From positions 1 to 64,000 of the forward strand of contig JADDMT010000082.1 of the NCBI GenBank assembly GCA_021401465.1: DNA of 64,000 nucleotides. The letters run 5' to 3'. Shown one piece after another: positions 1 through 11,253 of this stretch. The number at the start of each line of letters is the position of its first letter. The first letter of the stretch is position 1. Under the pieces are notes generated by a model, which saw nothing but the letters and a program-made list of their open reading frames with translations, searched no databases and was not told the DNA's origin. The position numbers and the translations under genes are program-made. Origin of the DNA: Teratosphaeria epicoccoides. Lineage: Eukaryota; Ascomycota; Dothideomycetes; Mycosphaerellales; Teratosphaeriaceae.

Positions 1-1145
1 CTACCGTCTTTTAGCTCGGAGGGCTTGCTCCTCCGGAATGAACTACCGCGTTAGACGTAGCCCCTAGGGCGCTTGTAATAGCGGCCCTTCGGTAGGTCCT
101 CAGGGCTTAGACGCTTATTGTCCTTACTACCCGATTTTCCATTTCGCTTCAAGGTGATTTCTATACGTGTCGCAAGGGACACGAGGTCTTGCCGAGTCGT
201 TAGAAGTTCATGAAAAGTCATGATTGTGTTCTGAAGATTGTCATCAAGTTTGACGAGTAAGTGCCGCACGCGTTACGTCTTAGTATAGGGTAGCATCTGT
301 CCCTCGAGCGTGGCAAGATAGGTTGCGAAGCTAGAGGTTGTTTGTCCCTTCCCCTACTTGGCCTTCTCGTACTTGACAGACACAGTAAGGGCGCGATTCC
401 CCGGATCCTCGACCTAGTCGACATAGAACTAGCGAAAGTCCGCCTATGTATACATTCTGTCATAGACCCGCATAAGGTCATACCGCTTATGCTAATTGTT
501 ACGAGGTTCCTTATCCTCTTCAAGCTACATTACACTAAAGGCGACTCGTTTGCCCTCTGTAGAATATCCGCGTAGGTTAAGCATGAAAACTGCCTTACAT
601 GCCTACAAGAAAGTTCGCGCCTCCTTCAAGGTGTCTCCCTTAAACGGCTTCAGGTTGCGTGCGTTACGACTACCTCCTAGTTAGCCTACTATGGCCCTGA
701 ATTTAGGCACTAGGTTCGCGGGCACACGCGGAGGGTCTGCGCCTCCTAGTAAGTTGTCTTCGCGGGTCCCTGGCGTGAAATCTCGCTAGATTTCTTTGTC
801 CGCTAGTTCGTTAGTACTACTCATAGCGATGTCTTCGTCGTCCTCGCCGTTGTCGCTGCTAGGAGCGGTGCGGCTCTAGCTCTAGTTCGCAAGGCAGTTC
901 GCGACCTAATTGACAATCATGGCTACAAGGGCTAGGTCGATAGTCAGGGTTAGTTGCGGTCCCTATGCGAGGGGTCTATTACCTAGTCCGCCGCGTAATT
1001 AGCCTCTAGCGGAACTGTCGCTCGATGTGGTGTCGCTCGTAGCGGGTACTCCTGCGGGCTAGTTACTCGGGCTAGCTTCGCTGTCGCGGGCGCTCGGGAT
1101 GGCGCTCGCTACGCATTAGTTGCGAGTTCGTGGTGCTCTAGACAT
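1..1145 (-). pseudogene. Chromo-1a gag (5' part, broken by RIP)
   Basis: Gag start of a Ty3/Gypsy chromovirus on the minus strand. The ATG is at 1145 and the frame runs left off the window. It matches the gag of Chromo-1b (45340 on), 1c (52259 on) and 1d (62573 leftward) along its whole length. An uninterrupted stretch at 269-51 has the basic segment that ends gag in the other copies (residues KRNGKSGSKDNKR). The ATG and this segment are in the same frame (876 bp apart), so damage here is mostly TAG/TAA substitution, not indels. The product would be the capsid polyprotein that packages element RNA in cytoplasmic particles. It is not functional as read. The call as a gag of this family is firm; no CCHC knuckle is visible in the part present. 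Confidence 0.85.
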
Positions 1146-1194
1146 ATCGTAGTATTCTCTGCCAGACTGTAAAGCAGGGGGGAGAAAGCAGAAC

Positions 1195-1554
1195 TAATAT
1201 AGATGTATATGCTATATGATATGAAAATATCTCGTAGTGTGACAGAGTAATCCGACCTTTTAGTAGGTACAAGACAGCGCTGCTTTCTGCTTATCGCAGA
1301 GGTAGCGCTAAGGGTGCTTATAACCCCCGACGCTCCTCAATTAGGGAAAGCATGTCTAAGCCTAACCCCGCAGGGGTACCGTAGGGTCAGCGACGTAGGG
1401 GCGTCCTATGTCGACAACTAATCCTACTCGGACGACATACGAGCCAACGTATGTACGAAGGACCCCCTTGCTATATGTAGCAGGGTCACTGCATGCTAAG
1501 GGCGGCTATTAGAACCCATGCGGTTCTAATGGCCCCCTAGTATCAACCGTATCA
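1195..1554 (-). repeat. Chromo-1a 5' LTR (360-bp short variant)
   Basis: Read on the minus strand it starts TGATACGGTTGATAC and ends in a RIP-altered TATCA, giving TGATA...TATCA termini. The same 360-bp LTR flanks Chromo-1d (54805-55164 and 62613-62972). It lies directly upstream of gag on the minus strand, so it is the 5' LTR. It abuts Chromo-2 sequence at 1555, so this element inserted into Chromo-2b; the other end is outside the window. Confidence 0.9.
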
Positions 1555-1748
1555 TCTAGCTGCCTAAGCCTATATGCAAGTCGTCTAGTATTAATTAGCT
1601 AGAGGATTATAATATCTAGGTTGACGAAGCTAACTACAAGGGTACGAAGGACCTAATCGAAGCATACCTAGCGTAGGAGAGAGGCAAGAAGAGATTAGGT
1701 AGAGGAAAAGGGAAAAAGTAAGCCTAGGGGGGAAAATAGCATTATAGG
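1555..1748 (+). pseudogene. Chromo-2b pol C-terminus (host fragment of nested insertion)
   Basis: Plus-strand fragment coding for the end of a chromovirus pol: an acidic chromodomain tail followed by residues ERGKKRLGRGKGKK and a stop. The same end is seen in Chromo-2a on the minus strand near 3510-3640. It is cut on the left by the Chromo-1a LTR and on the right by Chromo-2a. The sequence resumes at 8540 after the duplicated ATAGG. Flanks 1700-1748 and 8540-8600 join to give the same order as the uninterrupted copy at 3450-3500. Confidence 0.75.
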
Positions 1749-1954
1749 TAATATAGTATGCGACTAGTAATCGATACGTAGGTATGTAGCAGCGTATAGA
1801 GCCTCTATTCCTAATGATAGGGTAAGGTCTAAAAACTAATTACTGCCCTTCTTTAATTCTTCCGCGAAGCGTATAAGATACGCCTACATACATTACATGC
1901 GGCTTAGCTCCTTAGCATAACTAAATGAGCCTATAGCTTAGCTGTCTAGTATCA
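1749..1954 (-). repeat. Chromo-2a 3' LTR
   Basis: 206 bp, direct repeat of 8334-8539. The minus-strand 5' end reads TGATACTAGACAGCTAAGC. Adjacent target duplication ATAGG at 1744-1748. Confidence 0.93.
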
Positions 1955-2255
1955 TTTGCCCCCTTCTCCTATAAGGGTCGTCTCGATACTTAGAGAGCTC
2001 CCTTCCTACGCTAAGCAAGATCAGGTCCCCTACAGTTTACTCTGTAAGCAGGTAGCCTCCTTCTAAACCCCCTTCCTCGTAGAGGCAGGTTGTAAATCGT
2101 GCCAGAGTTATGACTTAGGCGACATGACTCTTTGTCGCTATGTGAAGCGTGCCGCGAACACGCTCGTCGGTTCTAATTAGTTCTAGTGCTAGTTGCCTAT
2201 AGTAACAGGGAGTTTATAGCTACAGGAGGCTTCTGTAGCGTAAATAGTACGCAGG

Positions 2256-2262
2256 TATAAAA
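2256..2262 (+). promoter_or_regulatory. TATA box of the Chromo-2a antisense gene
   Basis: TATAAAA, 61 bp before the ATG at 2317, on the strand opposite gag-pol. Its position just inside the 3' LTR fits a separate promoter for the antisense frame. Confidence 0.5.
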
Positions 2263-2316
2263 TCCGCTATTCGCATGCAGTAATCCTGACTTTCTTCATC
2301 ATATTAACCTTTTAAC

Positions 2317-3395
2317 ATGCCTCCTAAAGGTTCTAAGATCGCTGCTAGGGCTACGCTAGCTACTCCTACGAGGTTAACAGGTGCCTAGCCTGCTTAGTTT
2401 ACGCTCTCCTCCTGCTATAGTCATAGTAAGGAGCTGCTTGTTAATGACTACAAGCGCTACGCGTAGTACATCGGCCTTTCTAGTACGTGTTACTTGCTTT
2501 AAACATACGTAGGGCGCTATTAACTCAATTTTAGAGTACAGGCTATATACCGCATACTTCAAGTTAGGATAGCAGAAGCGTTATAAGTAGTATGCCTCTT
2601 CGTCTGCCTAAGGCTTACACTTCTCCTACTTATTGTAACTACTAACTATGCTTGCAGCTATAGCAAGAGTAACTATGTGTGCATCCCTATAAACTAGGCT
2701 ATAGCGGCCAAATATAATGTCATGCTCTGCGCCCGCACTAAGGCTAAGCGTGTTAGGCGCGATCCTGACACTACTAGCGAGGATTACGCCGTAGCCTAGC
2801 GAGCCTACCTAGACGCTACTACAAACTAGCGCCTACTACTCAAGGTATGTTTTCCGCCTGCTTGTCGCATACCTTAGGCATAGGTTTTAGGTACTAACTA
2901 TCTATAGAGGCTACAGTATAACTACAACTCTATGCCTAAGCGCTTCCCTGCTATTACGGCTAAGGCTAAGCGTGCTGCTAGCGCCGCGCTAGCAGGTAGT
3001 AGCAGCTAGGCTGTCGCTACTACTAAGCAGAACACGTAGGCCTTAGTAGGCCTCTTCGAGCTTAGCTGCGCTATAAGTCCCCTAGCCTGTTGTTTGCTTG
3101 TCGCATACTAACCTGCTAATAGTTCCTAGATGCCCGCGTGCCCCGCGCGGATCTCACTCGCGCTGACGCTACTATGAGTAGGCTCTAGGCCTGCCTTAAT
3201 AACAAGATAGAGGTAAGCATATCCTACGAATACTCCCTATCCTATCATTGTCTGCTAACCCCTTACTAGGAGCGTGAGGGCCTTATAGACCTCCTAGGTC
3301 GTTGCCCTAACAGTAATGAAGACGTAGAGGTAGAGGAGGATACAGACATAGTAGTAGGGGATAATGCGGAGATAGTAGTAGAGGATAATAAGTAG
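2317..3395 (+). pseudogene. Chromo-2a antisense accessory gene, spliced, unknown function
   Basis: Plus-strand frame opposite to gag-pol, between pol stop (3510) and 3' LTR. Exon 1 is 2317-2844 (starts MPPKGSK). Intron 1 is 2845-2907 (GTATGT, branch TACTAAC, TAG). Intron 2 is 3213-3269 (GTAAGC, branch TGCTAAC, TAG). Exon 3 ends at 3395 in an acidic tail (EVEEDTDIVV). The middle exon has a Lys/Ala/Ser-rich stretch and then changes frame around 3040, so a third intron or an ancestral indel is missing from this model. Internal stops are TAG/TAA only, apart from the frame change. The partial copy 9557-8634 keeps intron 1 at the same length (63 bp) and both splice sites, so it was a real gene of the family. 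I recognise no domain. Role unknown. Confidence 0.65.
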
Positions 3396-3509
3396 CCCTA
3401 ATTCGGGTACTCTTAGGGGGTAGGCAGCTCTAGCTATAAGCATGCTTGGCTTTCGCGCCCTGCCTAGGGCTAAAATATAGGTAGCCTATAATGCTATTTC
3501 CCCCTAGGC

Positions 3510-6500
3510 TTACTTTTTCCTTTGTCCTCTACCTGATCTCTTCTTGCCCCTCTCTTACGCTAGGTATGCTTCGATTAGGTCCTTCGTACCCTCATAGTCA
3601 GCTTCATTAACCTAGATGTTATAGTCCTCTAGCTAATCCTTCTACTATACTAGGTATTAGCATACTCCGCTATGTACCCTTGTACCTCTAATAGCCTTAA
3701 CCTTATACTTGCTACCCTCTTTAGCGAGAGGCATAGGGTAGGCAGGCTCTTTGCCTGCTCGGCCCTTCTAAGGCTTAAGTAGCGAGACATAGAAAACATT
3801 GTAGATCTAGTACTAGGAAGGCAGTACTAGGTAATAAGCCTAATTGCCTATTACGTCTAGCATGTAGAATAGTCTGACAAATCAGGCTGCTATCTTCTTC
3901 TTTAGCACTAGTAGTCGCAAGTTCTTAGTTAACAATAGCACTATATCTCCTATAGAGTAAGCTTAGCGCTTATGCTACGTGTCATAGTACTCTGCCTACT
4001 AGTTTACTCTTTGTCGCTAATTTTCTTTAAGCCTTTTAGTTATGTTGCGTAACTAATGTGCGCGCTCTATAGTAGCTAGTACCCTTCCTTTAGCAGACTC
4101 GTCCTAAGGCGCTAATGTCAGGGAAGGCTAGAATCCTAATACTACCTAGAAAGGTAACATGCTAGTAGTAGTATTGTCGCATGCGTTACTCGCATATTTA
4201 GCTTGTAGTAATAACTTAGCCTAGTTATTTTGTTCCTCATTATAGTAACAACAGAGGTATTATTCTAGAGTCTAGTTTGCCTGCTTAGTCTAGCTATTAG
4301 TTTGCGGATGAAAAGCTATGCTAAGCTTATGCTTTAGCTACACTTTACATGTAAAGTTACTCTAGTACTAGCTAGTAAAGACACTGCTATAATCTAAGAG
4401 TACTCCTTCTAGCATGCTAAAATAATATACGACTTCGCGTACTATGAGATTTACTAGTTCTACGCTAGTACATGTCTTGTTAGTCAGGACAAAGATTACT
4501 ATCTTAGAGAACCTATTAATAATTACTAGGATAGCATTATACACATACCTGAAGAGCTTGCTTAGAGGCAGATCCGTAATAAAGTCTATAGTAATCTCTT
4601 GCTATAGCCTATTAGGCAGGGGTAGGGCATACGCCTTGCCATATCCGCGATAGTGCCTACTCTTTATTATCTAGCATGTGTAGTAGGTTCGGACGTATTC
4701 GTTAACCTCCTTTGTAATATCCGGCTACTAGTACTTTTACGACAACAAGGCAAGGGTATAGTCTCTCCTAAAGTGCCTAGCTAACAGGTTGTTATAGTGT
4801 AAGCATAGTAGTTACGCCTTTAATGCTTTATCATTTAGGACCTAAATGCGATCGCTTTTATACTAGACGCTATACTTGCACTCCTAGTCCTCGCTAGTAC
4901 TTTCAGGTCGCTCTAAGGCTAATTGTAGCTTGCGAAGCAGGGTCTCTACATTCTCTGACATGTCCTTTACTAGAGACTCTTCCTAGGTTACTACCTTGTA
5001 AATAAAGGCTAGTAGGGTTACTATAGGTTAGTACTCCCTAGGTCGGAGCAGAAGCTCTATGCTCTTCGCCCGCTATACGTAGGTAGCCTAGATGCGATTA
5101 ACAATTAGGTTATTAGCTTGTTCTCTCTCCTAGCCCTAGAACGACAGTTTATTTCTTAGGGTTAGGAGGAGCGTGTTTGCTGCCTATGTAGTTAGTACGT
5201 AGTCTACATAACAAGAAGGCCTATTAGCTAGGTTGTTAGTTCCCTTATTATGCTTAATAGCAAAATCAAACCTCGACAAATACATGGCCTACTAAGCTTA
5301 GCGGCTATTTAGCTGTTTTACGCCTATGAATCCACGAAGGTTATTATAGTTAGAGAGCACGCGAATAGTCTAGGGCGCGCCTTCAAGATAGTAGCGCCAT
5401 GTCTTGAAGCATTCTATGATTGCTAACAGCTCTTAGTTATAGGTCTTATAGTTCTACTCTACTAGGGTAAACTTCTAAGAGTAGAATGTAATAGGGTGCT
5501 AGCGAGTAGTGTCTTTGCCCGCGACAGGCTAGGAGAGAATGCCGCCTAAGGCGAATCTAGAGGCGTCTGTTTCCATCTTGATTAGAAGTTCGGGATTATA
5601 ATGCTAGAGGATTAGAGTACTAGTAAAGGCTACTATAAGCATGCGGAAAGCAGCCTCTTTAGCCTCTCCCTATAGGAACGGGCTACCCTTTCCCTTAGCC
5701 ATGGCAGTAAGCAGCGCGGCTATTTTAGCATAGTTCTTAATAAACCTCTAGTAGAAGTTAGCGAAGCTAAGAAAGCTCTAAACTTCCTTTAGAGTCTTAG
5801 GTACAGGCTACTCTTTTACTACGCTAAGCTTGCTCTTATCTATTAACACACCTGAGCTGTTAATGACGAAGCCTAGGAACTCTAGCTAGTAAGTATAGAA
5901 CTCGCACTTCTTTCGGCTAGCGTATAGAGCGTATTTTCGCAGCTGTTCTAATACTAGGTGTAGGTACTAAGTATGTTTTTTACGTAAGTCGCTATAGATC
6001 AGGATATCGTCTAAATATACTATGTAACAAACATCTACGAGGCTAGCAAGGGCTCGATTAATGTACGCTTAAAAGGTTGCTAGAGTATTAGTTAACCTAA
6101 AAGGCATCACTAGATACTCGAAGTAACTATAGCGCATGTAAAACGTAGTCTTCTAGTAGTTATCTTCCTTGATCAGGATCCTATGGTAGGCGTCCTTTAA
6201 GTCTACTTAGAGAACCATGCTACACGCCTAAGGCGCGCTAGAGTCTCATCGATGAGCGGCAAGGGGCATTAATCCTTAACTGAAATCTCGTTTAGCCTAT
6301 AGTAATCTACACATAGTTGCATAGTCCTATCCTTCTTTAGTACGAACAGGATAGGAGCACCTGCCTCGCTAGTACTACGCTAGATCTAACCATTCTAGAG
6401 GGCCTAATCGAGATATTCCCGAAGTAGTTTTAGCTCTACTCCTAACAGATTATATAGAGGGCGAAAAGGCGGCTTCTTACTATCTTATAACGTGATAGCA

Positions 6501-8289
6501 TGCTCTGCGCTACTAACGCGCCTAAGCTTAGTTACGTCCTTCTCGTTAGTAAACATGTTAGCGAAGTCCTTAACCTCATCAGGAAGAGGTTCCGGTCCTG
6601 CTATTTTACTAGTAGTAACTACAAACACCTAGGATTTAGTTTTTAATAACCGATAGAAACGCCTAGCGTCAAGCACGCGTACTATGGAGAGTATGCTACT
6701 ATAACGCCACTTATCTGTGTCACTATGCACAATAATAGCCTACTAGCGCCTCTAGGGCTACCCTAGCAAGACTAGTACTCTAGGCATATCTTAGGCGTAG
6801 AATATGCTCTATGTATGCTTTTTGTATCCCGTACTATCTACTAGCTAGATCTTTAGCTAATACGCGCTATAATAATAGCCTCTCTTCCCCTAGAATAAAT
6901 CCATAGTAGGAAGAGGCACGCTTGCGACTCGCTTAAGCCTATGCTATAAGGCGTAAGCTTAAGACATAACGTTAATGTCTACGTAGTTATCAAGTAACAT
7001 GTCTGTCTTAACTTCGTCCCCTTCTACGACAATAACAGCGCCATTTAGGCGCTTCGTAGGCACTAGGGCTACGTCTAGTCCTGAAGCATCTTCGCTCCTA
7101 GTCGAGGCTATAGAAAGGCTCCTTGACTAGTAACTAGCCCTTGCCTAACGCACTGCTACTATCCTCTTATGCGGTAGGCAGGCTTAGACATAGCGTCAAG
7201 CCTTAGCTAGCTACACTATTTCTACCTTGTAGGTAGAGGCTATTACCTCCCTCTTTAGTACACGACAGTCCCGCGCCTAATAGCTAGGTTTACTACAGTT
7301 GTAGTAGTTGTCATTCTTGTTAGCTACTCCGCTACTACTCTGAGTAGGTAGCGCTAACCTTCGAGAGTCTCTACTAGGCTTCTTACTATTACCCCTATTA
7401 GGCTTCTTCGGGTCCCGTTAGTTTTGATGCTTGCTAGTAGTGTGTTTGTGTAGAGCACGCGAGCCTCTTACTCCTAACTACTTAATCCGAGTTACTAGGG
7501 AGATTAATTCATCCCTAGTCGTAGGTACCTAATAGTATACTATAATAGCCTCGCTTAAGGTATCTTGTAGTCTCACGAGTAGGTACTACCTACGCTACGC
7601 AGGGGTATATAGTTCTATCTACTCTTCTAGCATAGCTAAATACGCTACGAATAATAAAGTACTTTACTTCTTGCCTTGCTTAGTAGTCTCGTACTACTAG
7701 GCTACAGTTAGCCCGTAATTAGCAGGATCCTCGACTATGTCTACTATCTCCTAGCAGAACATCTCCTACGTATACTCTAGCGCTAAATTAGCTACTTTAT
7801 GCCTATTATGCTAGGCGTCTACTATGTCTCCCTCAAGGAACATGCTCGCGTATATGATCCTCGCATGCGAACTGCTATAGGCTATGCCTTATAACGCAAA
7901 CACCTTATCTAAGTAACAGATAAACGTCCTTGCTTCTTTTAAGGTCTTCCCTAAGAACTTAGGGGGTAGTTCGAGGCGTAGGCTACCTAAGTTACGCATA
8001 GTCGGAGCTAGCAAGTCAGCTGATTACGTCGAAGTCATTAAGGCTACTTCTAGTTGCTAGAAGCCTACTACCTACATACATTTACGCTACGCTATGTCGG
8101 CTCGCGATCGTATAGGCGTTATGCTTTTACTAGCTCTGCCTACTCTTTCTCTAGGCGCACTATCTCTTCGTCTTTAGTTTCCTCTATAATGCTGCGAGCG
8201 TCCTCTCCTTCTCCTAGCTAGTCGTCGCGTTAATGCTAGGTACAAGTAGGCATGTAGCCTGCTTAGCTAGGGGCAGGAATACCGGTCAT
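3510..8289 (-). pseudogene. Chromo-2a gag-pol polyprotein
   Basis: Minus-strand coding from ATG 8289 to stop 3510. A CCHC zinc knuckle lies at about 7265-7305 with first Cys and His changed to Tyr (TGC/CAC to TAC), typical RIP damage. Reverse transcriptase has the catalytic YLDDILIYS motif at about 6000-6045. RNase H and integrase follow at about 5700-3800. The C-terminus (about 3510-3760) resembles a chromodomain (YLVQW-type core with Trp codons now TAG). Chromodomains target integrase to modified chromatin in this clade. The order gag-PR-RT-RH-IN-chromo is that of Ty3/Gypsy chromoviruses. Many in-frame TAG/TAA codons; not functional. Confidence 0.85.
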
Positions 8290-8333
8290 TATAAGTACTC
8301 TATAGGCTGCAACTAGAGTAGAGTAATTAGAAT

Positions 8334-8539
8334 TAATATGGTATACGACTAGTAATTAATACGTAGGTATGTAGCAGCGTATAGAGCCTCTATTCCTAAT
8401 GATAGGGTAAGGTCTAAAAACTAATTACTACCCTTCTTTAATTCTTCCGCGAAGCGCATAAGATACGCCTACGTACGTCACGTGCGGCTTAGCTCCTTAG
8501 CACAATTGAATGAGCCTATAGCTTAGCTGTCTAGTATTA
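8334..8539 (-). repeat. Chromo-2a 5' LTR
   Basis: 206-bp direct repeat of 1749-1954, directly upstream (minus strand) of the gag ATG at 8289. Target duplication ATAGG at 8540-8544. Confidence 0.93.
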
Positions 8540-9557
8540 ATAGGCTATCTATATTTTATCCCTAGGCAGGGCGTAAAAGCTAAGCATGCTTGCAGCTAGA
8601 GTTATCTACCCCCTAAGAGTACCTAAATCAGGGCTACTCCTTATCCTCTACTACTATGTCCGCAGTTTCCTCTACCATGTTTGCATTATCCTCTACCTCT
8701 ATGTCCTCATCATTGTCAGGACGATAACCTAGGAGGTCTATAAGGCCCTTACGCTCCTAGTAAGGGGTTATTAGGCGACAATCTAACAAGGAGCATTCGC
8801 ATAATATGCTTACCTCTATCTTGTCATTAAGGCGGGCCCTAAGCCTACTTATAGTAGCGTTAGCGTAAGTAAGATCCGCGCGAGGCACCTAGGCATTAAG
8901 GAACTATCGGCAGGTTAGCATGTAACAAGCAAACGACAAGCTAGGGGACTTATAGCGCAACTAAGCTTAAAGAGGCCTACTAAGGCCTACGTGTTCTACT
9001 TAGTAGTAGCGACAGCTTAGCTACTACTACCTGCTTATGCGGCGCTAGCAGCATGCTTAGCCTTAGCCGTAATAGCAGGGAAGCGCTTAGGGACATAGTT
9101 ACGATTACACTATAGCCTCTATAGATAGTTAGTACCTAAAACTTATAACTAAGGTATATAACAAGCAGGCAAGGAACATACCTTAAGTAGTAGGCGCTAG
9201 TTTGTAGTAGCATCTAGGTACGCCTACTAGGCTATAGCGTAATCCTCGTTAGTAGTGTTATAGTTACGCCTAATGCGCTCGGCCTTAGCGCAGGCGTAGA
9301 GCATGACGTTATACTTAGCCGCTATAGCCTAGTTTATAGGCATGCATACATAGTTACTCTTACTATAGCTACAAGCATAGTTAGTAGTTACGCTAAGCTA
9401 GAGAAGTGCATGTCTAGGGTAGACAAAGGTACATACTACTTATAGTGCTTCTACTATCCTAACTTAAAGCATGCTATGCATGGCCTATACTCTAGAACTA
9501 AGTTAATAACACACCGCGTATGTTTAGAGTAAGCGACACTTACTATTAAGGCTAATA
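8540..9557 (-). pseudogene. Chromo-2b antisense accessory gene (5'-truncated)
   Basis: Second copy of the antisense frame described for 2317-3395, here on the minus strand because Chromo-2b is in plus orientation. Coding ends at the stop at 8634 after an acidic tail. The conserved 63-bp intron lies at 9119-9181 (minus-strand GTATGT, TACTAAC, CTATAG), and the GTAAGC intron is also present near 8760-8820. The 5' end of the gene is lost at the junction with Chromo-3a near 9557. Conservation of intron position and splice sites in two diverged copies is the best evidence that this frame was spliced and expressed. Confidence 0.65.
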
Positions 9558-9858
9558 GCATAACTCGTACTAAACAATAGACAATTAGAGACTACAAAAT
9601 AATTACTATTCTTCGCTTATTTTAGGAAACATCTGCGACTGTTTAGGGAATAGTATTTATAATATCTACATGCGGATAGGGTAATAGTCGCTTTAGAGGA
9701 CTTAAAGCAGGTACATAAGGAATTGTAACAGGTAATTACTAAGTCTCAAGAGAAGATTATAGGACAGTATAACGCTAAACGAAAAATAGCACCTTAGCTT
9801 AAAAAGGGGGATAAGGTCTACCTCCTTACAAAAAACCTAAGAACCTAGAGATTAACTA
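9558..9858 (+). pseudogene. Chromo-3a integrase fragment, left of Plavaka-1
   Basis: Plus-strand chromovirus integrase C-terminal region. Readable pieces include FANFRKH, KGDKVYLLTKNLRT and QYNAKRK. It matches the minus-strand copy Chromo-3b at about 51300-51680. The frame stops abruptly inside the codons for RTQRLTK at 9858 and resumes at 29648 with KKLDYVKVRPF, which defines the target site of the 19.8-kb insertion. Confidence 0.85.
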
Positions 9859-9895
9859 TATCTCGAAAACCTAACCCCTAAGTAGTACGAAGTAT
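9859..9895 (+). repeat. Plavaka-1 left terminal inverted repeat
   Basis: Pairs with the right end (29610-29647) over about 25-30 bp with mismatches. The shared core is CGAAAA..C.AA..CCCTAAGTAG. It starts immediately after the interrupted integrase codons. Confidence 0.7.
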
Positions 9896-10310
9896 GAAGA
9901 GTAGACTAAGTAGAGCCGAGTTAGCTAAGTAAGTGCTAGTAGTATACTAGTAGTATCTTACTAGCTCGGCCTACTTGGCCCTACTCCTAGCTACTTGATT
10001 TACGGGCTCGTTAGCCTTCCTACTTATGCCTACTTGTAGGCATGCTTTTTTAACGGCTTTCTACTCGATTGCTACTTACCTACACTTATACACTCCTCTG
10101 ACGTGTATGTCTACTTAGCCCTACTCCTAGCCCTGCGATCTAGCGACAGGCATCACTACTAAGTGTTAGCGATATGTAGTAGTTAGAACACACACTACTA
10201 TAGCCGCTTGCCTGTAGTAATTAGCTACTATTCTAATATGTAGTCTATAATAGGCTAAAGAACAGGAAACAGCATCGTTCTTAGGGTGTCGATATCAAAT
10301 ACAGGCCCTC
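9896..10310. other. Left subterminal region of Plavaka-1
   Basis: Non-coding. Holds repeated CTAAGTAG/CTACTTGG-type hexamers on both strands and one full copy of the motif GTGCTAGTAGTATAC at 9933-9947. Such clustered short repeats next to the ends are usual transposase-binding regions in CACTA-like elements. Confidence 0.55.
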
Positions 10311-10802
10311 TTAACTTACGAGCTTAGCTTGTTCGTCACAAAATACACCTTTTTGTCTACTGCTAAATAAACAATTAAAACAGACCCCTAGGCTGTCTAC
10401 ATCTTATCCCTATGTTATCCACACTGTTACTATAGCCTATACTACAATCTGCGTAAGCCCTTCTTATAACGGGGTAGAAAGGTTGCTAACTACTCCCTTC
10501 TTCCTACTATAATGCTTATGAATGAAACTTGTCTTTAGACTACTATCCCCCTCCTACAGCTCGTTTATCGTACTAGCTACTACGCTACTGTCTCTACACT
10601 ATAGGTAGTCTCTAAAGCCTTCTATAGTTAACGGCTGTAGCTTGTAAGTTGTCTACATCCTCCTATGCCTTTCCTTATACGCTAGGAGGCGTATCTAGTC
10701 CGCAAACTATTCGACGATATTGTCTTCGACCTCTACGCTCTCTAACATTCCCTTATCCTTCTTGACTACTAGAAACCGAAGTCAAGGCAGCTAAGTAGCC
10801 AT
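10311..10802 (-). pseudogene. Plavaka-1 cargo: small unknown protein, Cys-containing C-terminus
   Basis: Minus-strand frame of 164 codons from ATG 10802 to TAA 10311, in one frame throughout. It has mostly TAG/TAA interruptions and one TGA near the start. Charged N-terminal half (VKKDKGMLESVEVEDN), then a Lys/Arg-rich middle and a Cys-containing end (VCFNCLFSS and FCDEQAKL). I recognise no family. It lies 450 bp downstream of the MYND gene on the same strand and might be a second exon group of that gene rather than a separate one. Confidence 0.4.
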
Positions 10803-11253
10803 AATAGTAATGTAGAGTACAAACTACTTAGACTACACGAAACTACAGAGGTCCGCATTAATGTTATCTGAATTCTAGTAAATACATACATACTTGCCTG
10901 CTACGTTAGTAGCAAGCAAGTAGCTACTATGACTAAAATATGCTACTGTCGAATCATATCTACCTGCTATTACCGTATTAAATTAACAGGGACTATAGCT
11001 CTTACTAGCATGCTAGTCTTATAGGAGCTAAGAAACAAGTAAACTATAAGTAATACTATCTCCGCTAGCTCGCTAGACTTCAGGAAACACGGCTAGACCC
11101 CCCTTTAGAACACTACTATGTCCCTACACCCGCCTGCTCGCTAGCCTACTATAGCCTCAGAGACGTGTGTTAGTATGCACATATGTACTTGTTAGCGCAT
11201 CTCGTTCCTCTGTACGTAGTACTAGACAATAAACGGCTTGTTCATTATGCCAT

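Larger units (their letters stand above)
1749..8539 (-). mobile_element. Chromo-2a: complete Ty3/Gypsy chromovirus, 6.79 kb
   Basis: Two 206-bp LTRs (1749-1954 and 8334-8539) with TGATA...TATCA-type ends, flanked by the 5-bp target duplication ATAGG (1744-1748 and 8540-8544). Gag-pol lies on the minus strand (8289 to 3510) and an antisense spliced frame on the plus strand (2317-3395) sits between pol and the 3' LTR. A purine-rich tract (minus-strand complement of 1955-1980) borders the 3' LTR. It is inserted in a sister copy, Chromo-2b. All frames carry RIP-type stops, so the copy is dead although structurally complete. Confidence 0.93.

Noticed and set aside
342..684. Short plus-strand frames at 342-575 and 496-684 (also 61914-62102, and minus 52720-52908)
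   Set aside because: They lie antisense to gag in the same place in three Chromo-1 copies; they are shadows of the gag codons.
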